This document shows, in pieces, positions 6,292 through 11,418 of a DNA stretch of 11,418 nucleotides. The notes under the pieces are model-generated. The model searched no databases. It was not told the origin of the DNA and saw only the letters and a program-made list of their open reading frames with translations. The stretch is taken from positions 1-11,418 of the forward strand of contig DIUT01000035.1 of assembly GCA_002423105.1 (NCBI GenBank), given 5' to 3'. Positions within the stretch are counted from its first letter, which is position 1; each line of letters begins with the position of its first letter. The position numbers were made by a program, and so were the translations under genes. The stretch is from Geobacter sp. UBA6151 (lineage in GTDB: Bacteria; Desulfobacterota; Desulfuromonadia; Geobacterales; Pseudopelobacteraceae).

Positions 6292-7593
6292 CTACTTTGC
6301 AGCGAATTTTTTACGATACACGGCTGGCGCCGCCTGCTCGTTACGACGATTGGAGTACGGCTTGCCGGGAGCCCTGCCGGGGCCAGCAGCGGCACGTCCG
6401 CCGTTACCCGCACCGGAACGACCAGGGCTACGGCCGGCAGATGCAGTGCGCATGGAGGTCCTTGGCTCAAGACCTTCAATCATATGGTGGGTTATCTGCT
6501 TGCCGGTAAATTTTTCAATCCTGCCCAGGAAACCCTGCTCCGAAGGTGAGGCAAAGGAGATGGCGATACCCATGGCTCCGGCCCGGCCGGTACGGCCGAT
6601 ACGGTGGACGTAGTCTTCGGCAAAGCGGGGCAGATCGAAATTGATCACATGGCTGATGCCGGTCACGTCCAGGCCACGGGCCGCCACGTCAGTGGCCACC
6701 AGCAGCCGTACCTTGCCGCGGCGCATGTCGGTGATGGCGCGGTTACGGGCTCCCTGGGTCATGTCGCCGTGCAGGGCGCGTACCGTGTGTCCTCCGGCAG
6801 CCAGTTCCTGGGCCAGGGTTTCGGTGTCGCGCTTGGTGGCGGAAAAGATGATGACCCGCTCCAGATCATCGTTGGAAACCAGGCTGTGCAGCATCTTCAT
6901 TTTGTGGCCCAGGTTGTCGGCCACCATCAGGCGTTGCTCAATATTGTCATGGGTGATCTGCTTGGGGGAGATGCGGATAGTTGCCGGTTCCTTCAACAGG
7001 TTGCCTGCCAGTTTGGCGATGCGGGCATCCAGGGTGGCGGAAAAGAGCAGGGTCTGACGGTTTGCCGGGGTGGCAGCGGCAATTTTTTCCACCGGCTCGA
7101 TGAAGCCCATGTCCAGCATCCGGTCGGCTTCGTCCAGAATCAGCATCTCCAGGCGGCCCAGGGAAAGACGGCCCCGCTCCAGATGGTCGATCAGGCGACC
7201 GGGAGTAGCTACAATCAGGTCAATGGGACGATCCAGCAGTTGCAGTTGTTCACGGTAGGGCATGCCGCCCAGAATAGCGCCGCTACGGATACGCATGAAC
7301 TTGCCGTAGGTACGCACCGCTTCAGTCACCTGGTTGGCCAGCTCACGGGTGGGGGTCAGCACCAGCACGCGGGGACCGCGGCCCGGCTTGGCCGGAGTGG
7401 AGAGAATACGATGCAGGGCAGGCAGCACAAAGGCAGCGGTCTTGCCGGTGCCGGTCTGGGCTGAAGCCAGCAGATCCTGACCGGTCATCACCTGGGGGAT
7501 GGCCTGGGCCTGGATCGGGGTCGGTTCGGTGTAGCCGCAAGCGGCAATGGCTTTCAGGAGCGAGGGGTTGAGGTTCAGGTTTTCAAACGACAT
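6292..7593 (-). CDS. rhlE: DEAD-box ATP-dependent RNA helicase RhlE
   Basis: The 433-residue protein has every DEAD-box motif: Q motif with PTPIQ (24-28), I AQTGTGKT (45-52), Ia PTRELANQ (81-88), TPGR (130-133), II DEAD (154-157), III SAT (185-187), V ARGLDV (305-310) and VI HRIGRTGR (330-337). The tail from about residue 376 is a basic, glycine/alanine/arginine-rich low-complexity extension, typical of RNA-binding tails in the RhlE group. It unwinds RNA, usually in ribosome assembly or RNA decay. I place the start at the ATG 7591-7593, where MSFENLNLNPSLLKAI begins as in relatives and AAAAGGAAA lies upstream. The frame stays open to an ATG at 7698, but those 35 extra residues are not helicase-like and cover the leader hairpin. 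It is the first gene of an operon with typA. Confidence 0.95.
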   Translation of the reverse strand: MSFENLNLNPSLLKAIAACGYTEPTPIQAQAIPQVMTGQDLLASAQTGTGKTAAFVLPALHRILSTPAKPGRGPRVLVLTPTRELANQVTEAVRTYGKFMRIRSGAILGGMPYREQLQLLDRPIDLIVATPGRLIDHLERGRLSLGRLEMLILDEADRMLDMGFIEPVEKIAAATPANRQTLLFSATLDARIAKLAGNLLKEPATIRISPKQITHDNIEQRLMVADNLGHKMKMLHSLVSNDDLERVIIFSATKRDTETLAQELAAGGHTVRALHGDMTQGARNRAITDMRRGKVRLLVATDVAARGLDVTGISHVINFDLPRFAEDYVHRIGRTGRAGAMGIAISFASPSEQGFLGRIEKFTGKQITHHMIEGLEPRTSMRTASAGRSPGRSGAGNGGRAAAGPGRAPGKPYSNRRNEQAAPAVYRKKFAAK

Positions 7594-7840
7594 GAAATGT
7601 TTCCTTTTCTGTTTTCCAGTATGGAAAACCGTTTCCGGCATTTTCCGGCGCAGGTCGGCTCGAGGCGTAACAACGTCCTTGACCGGCACGTTACACATAA
7701 CGTCCCAGCGATAGGATTAATTGAGTCGACGAACTAAAGGCGGAGGAGAAAGGCGTACCGGTCGGAAACAACAAGGTCTGCGAAGGGAAACCTGAAAGAG
7801 GACTGGAACAGCTTCACTGCCCGCCAGGGCATCAAAAATA
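7594..7840 (-). other. Long untranslated leader of rhlE
   Basis: If transcription starts a few bases past the TATAAA at 7848-7853, the rhlE transcript has about 245 untranslated bases. Long leaders are common on cold-inducible RNA helicase genes. I see no known riboswitch motif; the only clear structure is the hairpin next to the ribosome binding site. The leader length depends on the predicted promoter. Confidence 0.4.
7611..7629 (-). promoter_or_regulatory. Hairpin directly upstream of the rhlE ribosome binding site
   Basis: GTTTTCC (7611-7617) and GGAAAAC (7623-7629) form a perfect 7-bp stem with a five-base loop. In the transcript it ends at the purine-rich Shine-Dalgarno region (AGAAAAGGAA, 7610-7601). 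It could tune translation with temperature or bind a protein, including RhlE itself. The role is inferred. Confidence 0.4.
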
Positions 7841-7847
7841 ACTGTTG

Positions 7848-7877
7848 TTTATACGACACAATGGAATTTAAAAGCAA
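7848..7877 (-). promoter_or_regulatory. Predicted sigma-70 promoter of rhlE-typA
   Basis: On the minus strand TTGCTT (7877-7872), an 18-base spacer and TATAAA (7853-7848) make a plausible promoter. It is the best candidate in the AT-rich divergent region between rhlE and the Phd/VapC-type operon. Confidence 0.5.
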
Positions 7878-7895
7878 GCTAATTGTTGTTATTGC

Positions 7896-7909
7896 CATTG
7901 AGTTCAATG
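7896..7909. promoter_or_regulatory. Perfect palindrome beside the toxin-antitoxin promoter, candidate operator
   Basis: CATTGA-GT-TCAATG has perfect 6-bp arms and abuts the -35 box (7910-7915) of the antitoxin gene. It also lies between the two divergent promoters. Phd/YefM antitoxins usually repress their own operon by binding palindromes near the promoter, so this is a candidate site. Confidence 0.35.
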
Positions 7910-7938
7910 TTGACGGCTATATATTAGTCAGATAAAAT
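7910..7938 (+). promoter_or_regulatory. Strong sigma-70 promoter of the Phd/VapC-type operon
   Basis: TTGACG (7910-7915), a 17-base spacer and TAAAAT (7933-7938) are close to consensus in sequence and spacing. Transcription would begin near 7945, leaving only a very short leader before the ribosome binding site at 7948-7952. This position also rules out translation from the ATG at 7937, which lies inside the -10 box. Confidence 0.7.
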
Positions 7939-7957
7939 GACCATAGTGGAGGTGGCT

Positions 7958-8185
7958 ATGAGCCAATTCAATATTGCAGAAGCCAAATCTCACTTCTCGG
8001 AGCTGGTGCAGAAGGCGCTAACCGGAGAGGAAGTGGTCATTGCCCGCGACAACAAGCCGATCCTCAAGCTGGTGCCGGTAAAAGAAAAACGTACGGTGCG
8101 GCAGCCCGGCTCAGCCAAAGGCAAGATTCTCTACGTCGCTCCAGATTTCGACGAGCCGTTGGGCGACTTTGCCGAGTACCGCTGA
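7958..8185 (+). CDS. Antitoxin of the Phd/YefM family
   Basis: The 75-residue product has the Phd/YefM DNA-binding and dimerisation fold: FNIAEAKSHFSELVQKALTGEEVVIARDNKPILKLVPV, in which the A-(E/K)-(A)-K...L pattern, the G-E-E-V-V-I strand and N-K-P are family hallmarks. The C-terminal part (from about residue 50, with DFDEPLGDFAEY) would wrap around and neutralise the toxin. The start at 7958 is supported by GGAGG five bases upstream; the in-frame ATG at 7937 falls inside the promoter. The stop overlaps the toxin start by one base (TGATG), so the pair is translationally coupled. It most likely represses its own operon. Confidence 0.9.
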   Translation: MSQFNIAEAKSHFSELVQKALTGEEVVIARDNKPILKLVPVKEKRTVRQPGSAKGKILYVAPDFDEPLGDFAEYR

Positions 8186-8571
8186 TGCGCCTGCTCCTCG
8201 ATACCCACACCCTGCTCTGGTGGCTCGCCAATGATCCCCGGCTTTCCGCTCCGGCCCGCACGGCCATTGCCAACCCGCGCAACGACTGTTTCGTCAGTCT
8301 TGCCAGTTGCTGGGAACTGGCCATCAAGTCAAGCCTCGGCAAGATCCGTCTGGCCAAGCCGGTGGAGCGGTTTATCCCCGATGAGCTGGCCGCCAATGAT
8401 TTTCAGCTCCTCCCCATCGAATTCAGGCATGTCGCCAGGGTGGAAAGCCTGGAATTCCACCACCGCGATCCGTTTGACCGGCTGCTGGCCGCCCAGGCCC
8501 AGGCCGACAAGCTGACCCTGCTTTCGGCAGATGAACTGTTTGACAGATATGGGGTGAAAAGGGTGTGGTAA
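8185..8571 (+). CDS. PIN-domain ribonuclease toxin, VapC family
   Basis: This 128-residue PIN-domain protein shows the expected acidic metal-binding residues: D6 in LLLDTHTLLWW, E44 in SCWELAIKSSLGK, D98 in HHRDPFDRLLAAQA, and D116 in TLLSADELFDRY. The N-terminal LDTHTLLWWL and the HRDPFDRLLAAQA block mark the Sll0205-type subgroup of VapC toxins, which is typically paired with Phd/YefM antitoxins as here. VapC toxins are Mg-dependent endoribonucleases that cleave tRNA or rRNA; the specific target cannot be predicted. The gene appears complete and active, with no missing catalytic residue. Confidence 0.92.
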   Translation: MRLLLDTHTLLWWLANDPRLSAPARTAIANPRNDCFVSLASCWELAIKSSLGKIRLAKPVERFIPDELAANDFQLLPIEFRHVARVESLEFHHRDPFDRLLAAQAQADKLTLLSADELFDRYGVKRVW

Positions 8572-8722
8572 ACAGAGGATAGAAGATTTCATTCAGGGCT
8601 TGCTCAGGATTTCGGTCCGGACACCATTACCGCCGATCTGCAACCATTCGCTATGGTGGCGAAAAATATGGATGCGTATAAACCGTAGGATGCTGGCGGA
8701 CAAACATTCCATTTGGGCGGTT

Positions 8723-8753
8723 GATCGGTTAACACACGCGTGCATGACCGGTC
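8723..8753. repeat. Imperfect palindrome in the gap after the PIN toxin gene
   Basis: GATCGGT (8723-8729) and ACCGGTC (8747-8753) are complementary except for one base and enclose the palindrome CACGCGTG. The rest of the 190-base gap (8572-8761) holds only a small ACCAT/ATGGT hairpin (8643-8657) and no supported gene. The palindrome ends nine bases before the integron-like core site, so it may belong to a recombination site or be a weak terminator without a T run. Confidence 0.3.
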
Positions 8754-8761
8754 AATAACGA

Positions 8762-8768
8762 GTTAGGC
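8762..8768 (+). other. Integron-like core site, left boundary of a gene cassette
   Basis: GTTAGGC matches the GTTRRRY core at which integron integrases recombine. It is preceded by an A-rich ATAACGA, as attI sites often are, and lies 21 bases ahead of the ATG of the next gene. Seven bases alone would be weak evidence; the support comes from the attC-like structure at the other end of that gene. Confidence 0.5.
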
Positions 8769-8789
8769 CCACTAAGGAGAACCTCGATA

Positions 8790-9614
8790 ATGAATCCAAC
8801 AGGGAATGCCATCGCAAGGGAGGCTGCGCTAGCCGCCGAACATCTTGGAAATGGTGCAACGATTCTTGGAAAGGCAAACTACGCGCATCACGCACACTAC
8901 GGACAGGCGTTTTTTTCGCTGAGCACCGGATTTGAGCGTGCTTCTAAACTTGCGTTTGTTGTGGATCACGCCCTTACCAATGCAGGTGCGTTTCCAACCA
9001 ACGAGGAAGTGCGCAATTACGGCCACAATCTGGCACGACTGCTTGAGCAAGTCGACGCAATAGCGGAACGTCGAGGTCTTTCGAATAGAGCACGATTGCC
9101 CCGTTCAGAAATTCACGCGGGCATCGTTGCGGTTCTTACGGACTTTGCAAACAACATAACTCGCTACTACAACCTCGATCTCATAACCGGCAATCCACGA
9201 GTCACACAGCGCGATGATCCAACCAAGGCATGGTTTCAACAAGTCGTGACGCCGGTACTAAATAGGCACTACGGCGCTCGTCAGCAGGAACGCCATTGCA
9301 GGAATGCGCAACTCATTTCCGAGGTAATGCAGCCCTTCACCATGGTCCGTCACGTCGCAGAGACAGGCGAACCACTGGTGACCGTTTTTGATGCATCGCT
9401 CCAAACTGGCATGACAGAATTTGCCAAGCCCTACGTTCGCATGTACGTCATGCAACTTATTCGGTTTGTCGGGCTCCTGCTGGGCGAACTCGGTTACGCT
9501 GCTTATGGCGCGCAGTTAGACACTATTCCGCATCTATCCGAGTTCTTCGCCATCTTCAACAACGACGACAAGTATTTTCTGAAACGCAAAACATGGTCTA
9601 TCTATCATCCATGA
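8790..9614 (+). CDS. Unknown protein encoded in an integron-like cassette
   Basis: I do not recognise this 274-residue protein. It is predicted to be mostly helical and soluble, with no signal peptide; the region around 222-236 (MQLIRFVGLLLGELGYA) is hydrophobic but short. The N-terminal part (about 35-95: YGQAFFSLSTGFERASKLAFVVDH, then AFPTNEEVRNYGHNLARLLEQ) recalls HEPN-like helical domains in which an ER..KL helix precedes an YGH.L motif. No standard Rx4-6H nuclease motif is seen, so enzymatic activity is not claimed. AAGGAGA lies nine bases before the ATG. The gene stands alone, with a GTTAGGC core site 21 bases before its start and an attC-like site six bases after its stop, which is exactly how a one-gene integron cassette is built. 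It has no obvious promoter of its own, so expression may depend on upstream read-through. Confidence 0.8.
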   Translation: MNPTGNAIAREAALAAEHLGNGATILGKANYAHHAHYGQAFFSLSTGFERASKLAFVVDHALTNAGAFPTNEEVRNYGHNLARLLEQVDAIAERRGLSNRARLPRSEIHAGIVAVLTDFANNITRYYNLDLITGNPRVTQRDDPTKAWFQQVVTPVLNRHYGARQQERHCRNAQLISEVMQPFTMVRHVAETGEPLVTVFDASLQTGMTEFAKPYVRMYVMQLIRFVGLLLGELGYAAYGAQLDTIPHLSEFFAIFNNDDKYFLKRKTWSIYHP

Positions 9615-9620
9615 TGGGTG

Positions 9621-9685
9621 GCTCAACCGTGCGATGCAGGGGGCGCTGCGCGATAAAGCCGCGCCCCTGACCTTGAACGTTAACC
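9621..9685 (+). other. attC-like recombination site (integron cassette end)
   Basis: The 65-base region opens with GCTCAAC (9621-9627), which fits the RYYYAAC R-box, and ends with GTTAACC (9679-9685), which fits GTTRRRY in all but one position. Between them CAGGGGGCGC (9637-9646) pairs with GCGCCCCTG (9661-9669) with one extra G bulged out; such an extrahelical base is a hallmark of folded attC sites. Length and proximity to the preceding stop are typical. The imperfect last box may mean that the original right neighbour has been lost. Confidence 0.6.
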
Positions 9686-9709
9686 AACATGCATACTGTG
9701 CGATCAATT

Positions 9710-9727
9710 AACCGGTTCTTCATGAAC
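9710..9727. promoter_or_regulatory. Two overlapping palindromes ahead of uvrB, candidate operator
   Basis: AACCGGTT (9710-9717) is a perfect palindrome that overlaps GTTCTTCATGAAC (9715-9727), whose core TTCATGAA is also perfect. They lie just upstream of the uvrB start, where an SOS operator would be expected. Neither fits the E. coli CTGT-N8-ACAG box, so LexA binding is only a guess. I see no convincing uvrB promoter. Confidence 0.3.
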
Positions 9728-9738
9728 ATTAAGTGACC

Positions 9739-11418
9739 ATGACTCTATTCAACCTTACAACCGACTATATCCCCCGCGGCGACCAGCCCCAGGCCATTGC
9801 CGAACTGGTGGCCGGCATCGAGCGCGGCGACAAGCATCAGGTGCTGCTGGGAGTCACAGGCTCCGGCAAGACCTTTACCGTGGCCAACGTCATTGCCCAG
9901 ACATCCCGTCCGGCCCTGGTGCTGGCCCCCAACAAGACCCTGGCGGCGCAGTTGTACGGCGAGTTCAAGGAGCTGTTCCCGGATAACGCCGTGGAGTTTT
10001 TCGTTTCTTACTACGACTATTACCAGCCGGAAGCCTACCTGCCCAATACCGACACCTTCATTGAGAAGGACTCTTCCATCAATGACGAGATCGACAAGCT
10101 GCGTCATTCCGCCACCCGTTCGCTCCTCACCCGGCGGGATGTGATCATCGTGGCCTCGGTCTCCTGCATCTACGGCATCGGTTCGCCGGAGGCCTACCAG
10201 GCCATGCATATTTTCTTCCACCAGGGGGAAGAGTACGGTCGCGACACCCTGTTGAAGAAGCTGGTGGAGATCCAGTACGAGCGTAACGACACCGATTTTC
10301 ACCGGGGCACGTTCCGGGTGCGGGGGGATGTGATCGAGGTATTTCCGGCTTATGACAGTGAGCGGGCCCTGCGGATAGAGTTCTTCGGCGACGAGGTGGA
10401 ATCCATCTCCCAGATTGATCCCCTGCGGGGCGTAGTCCTGCAAAAACTCTCCAAGACCGCCATCTATCCGGCCTCCCACTATGTTTCCACCAAAGAGAAC
10501 ATGGAGCGCGCCGTGGCCCAGATCCGGCTGGATCTGGAAGAACGGATCAGGCAGTTCAAGAGCCAGGGCAAGCTCCTGGAGGCGCAACGGATTGAACAGC
10601 GCACCTATTACGATATCGAGATGATGGAGGAGATGGGCTTCTGTCAGGGGATCGAAAACCATTCCCGGTATCTTGACGGCCGCGCCCCCGGTGAGCCGCC
10701 TTTTACGCTGATCGACTACTTTCCTGATGATTTTGTGCTGTTTACTGACGAATCGCACATCACCATCCCCCAGGTGGGCGGCATGTACCGCGGCGACCGC
10801 AGCCGCAAGGAAACCCTGGTGGAGTACGGATTCCGCCTGCCTGCGGCCCTGGATAACCGTCCGCTCAATTTTCAGGAGTTTGAATCGCGCATCCGGCAAG
10901 TGGTGCATGTCTCCGCCACGCCGTCCGATTACGAACTGCAGCAGTCCGGCGGCGTGTTCGTGGAACAGGTGATCCGGCCCACCGGGCTGGTGGACCCACC
11001 GATTGAAGTGCGCCCGGTTACGGCTTCTCCCTCCCCCCAACCCCCTCCCATCAAGGGAGGGGGGGCTATTCCTCCCCCCTCCCTGAATCAGGGAGGGGCA
11101 GGGAGCGGCTTCGGCCAGGTGGATGACCTGCTGCACGAGGTGCGCCTGAACGTGGCTCGGGGCGAACGGGTGCTGATCACCACCCTCACCAAGCGCATGG
11201 CCGAGGAACTGACCAACTATTACCAGGAACTGGGGATACGGGTGCGCTACCTGCATTCCGACATCGTCACCATGGAGCGGATGCAGATTCTGCGTAGCTT
11301 ACGGCTGGGAGAATTCGATGTGCTGGTGGGGATCAACCTGTTGCGGGAAGGGCTTGACCTGCCGGAGGTGTCACTGGTGGCGATCCTGGATGCCGACAAG
11401 GAAGGTTTTCTGCGCTCC
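9739..11418 (+). CDS. uvrB: Excinuclease ABC subunit B, 3' end beyond the window
   Basis: The first 560 codons of UvrB, the damage-verifying helicase of nucleotide excision repair that works with UvrA and recruits UvrC, are present. Seen are Walker A GVTGSGKT (38-45), the beta-hairpin region with YYDYYQPEAY (91-100), DESH (337-340), SATP (393-396 region), TLTKRMAEEL, and GINLLREGLDLPEVSLVAILDADKEGF near the window end. The start is the ATG at 9739 (MTLFNLTTDYIPRGDQP), which is standard for the family although the Shine-Dalgarno sequence is weak. Oddly, about 30 extra residues rich in P, G and S (about 429-458) stand between IEVRPV and GQVDDL, where other UvrB proteins have only one or two. 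They are encoded by a palindromic element and keep the frame, and every conserved motif on both sides is intact, so the protein is probably functional. Confidence 0.97.
   Translation, partial: MTLFNLTTDYIPRGDQPQAIAELVAGIERGDKHQVLLGVTGSGKTFTVANVIAQTSRPALVLAPNKTLAAQLYGEFKELFPDNAVEFFVSYYDYYQPEAYLPNTDTFIEKDSSINDEIDKLRHSATRSLLTRRDVIIVASVSCIYGIGSPEAYQAMHIFFHQGEEYGRDTLLKKLVEIQYERNDTDFHRGTFRVRGDVIEVFPAYDSERALRIEFFGDEVESISQIDPLRGVVLQKLSKTAIYPASHYVSTKENMERAVAQIRLDLEERIRQFKSQGKLLEAQRIEQRTYYDIEMMEEMGFCQGIENHSRYLDGRAPGEPPFTLIDYFPDDFVLFTDESHITIPQVGGMYRGDRSRKETLVEYGFRLPAALDNRPLNFQEFESRIRQVVHVSATPSDYELQQSGGVFVEQVIRPTGLVDPPIEVRPVTASPSPQPPPIKGGGAIPPPSLNQGGAGSGFGQVDDLLHEVRLNVARGERVLITTLTKRMAEELTNYYQELGIRVRYLHSDIVTMERMQILRSLRLGEFDVLVGINLLREGLDLPEVSLVAILDADKEGFLRS
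11027..11105. repeat. Palindromic element inserted in frame in uvrB
   Basis: The segment is bounded by inverted CTCCCT (11027-11032) and AGGGAG (11100-11105) and holds two perfect hairpins: CCCCCTCCC/GGGAGGGGG (11041-11049 with 11055-11063, five-base loop) and CCCCTCCCTG/CAGGGAGGGG (11076-11085 with 11089-11098, three-base loop). CGGCTTC occurs on both flanks (11021-11027 and 11106-11112). Its strict C-run/G-run composition differs from all surrounding coding sequence. It codes for a proline/glycine-rich spacer in UvrB. Confidence 0.8.

Noticed and set aside
7594..7698. Upstream ATG at 7698 as the rhlE start
   Set aside because: The extra 35 residues are not helicase-like, no good ribosome binding site precedes them, and relatives begin at MSFENL-type sequences.
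7737..7755. AAGGCGGAGGAGAAAGGCG resembles the left arm of the 100-bp palindrome at 3255-3354
   Set aside because: No matching right arm or central CATAGCT palindrome is present, so it is probably chance or at most a worn half copy.
8572..8688. Reading frame stays open for 39 codons past the PIN toxin stop and looks mildly protein-like
   Set aside because: It has no start codon of its own near the beginning with a ribosome binding site, matches nothing I know, and this length is expected by chance. A gene remnant cannot be excluded.
8638..8768. Second attC-like site ending at the left core site
   Set aside because: CTGCAAC fails the RYYYAAC pattern at two positions and there is no convincing central stem, so only the core site itself is called.
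9745..11256. 503-codon open frame on the minus strand opposite uvrB
   Set aside because: The plus strand encodes UvrB with its motifs intact through the window end; the antisense frame matches no family and even spans the repeat insert.
1..11418. CRISPR arrays, tRNA or rRNA genes, and insertion-sequence transposases
   Set aside because: I found no regularly spaced direct repeats, no tRNA or rRNA signature, and no transposase-like product.

Overview
The window looks like an accessory-rich stretch of a GC-rich Gram-negative bacterial chromosome. The housekeeping genes (typA, rhlE, uvrB), the outer-membrane-type HlyD lipoprotein and the style of the intergenic palindromes would fit a Geobacter/Trichlorobacter-like Desulfuromonadia. 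That placement is an inference from general resemblance and no marker proves it.

Left part (1-4430, all minus strand, transcribed right to left). An exporter operon begins with a HlyD-family membrane-fusion lipoprotein (4336 to 3353), followed by a double-ATPase ABC protein (3229 to 1685). A 100-bp imperfect palindrome (3255-3354) lies between them and overlaps the hlyD stop. ABC-2 permease genes normally follow such a pair, but none does here. Instead there is a vestigial overlapping start, then a promoter with two direct-repeat boxes driving a TumE/TumA-type toxin-antitoxin pair, then an AT-rich gene for a stand-alone HD-domain phosphohydrolase. A further gene starts with its ATG at position 5, and its ribosome binding site lies inside a perfect 8-bp hairpin.

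Centre (4403-7877, minus strand). The DEAD-box helicase gene rhlE and the ribosome-associated GTPase gene typA/bipA lie 28 bases apart and end at a clear intrinsic terminator. Both are translation or cold-adaptation functions. rhlE appears to have a roughly 245-nt leader with a small hairpin next to its Shine-Dalgarno sequence.

Right part (7910-11418, plus strand). A Phd/YefM-VapC (PIN) toxin-antitoxin pair with a near-consensus promoter diverges from rhlE. It is followed by what looks like a single integron gene cassette: a GTTAGGC core site, one 274-codon gene of unknown function, and a 65-bp attC-like imperfect hairpin. No integrase gene is visible. The window ends inside uvrB (560 codons present). 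That gene is intact, but a GC-rich, double-hairpin palindromic element is inserted in frame just before the second helicase domain and adds about 30 low-complexity residues.

The most unusual signals are the in-frame palindromic insert in uvrB, the lone integron-like cassette, the exporter operon apparently interrupted by a toxin-antitoxin/HD block, and the Shine-Dalgarno-sequestering hairpin at the left edge.
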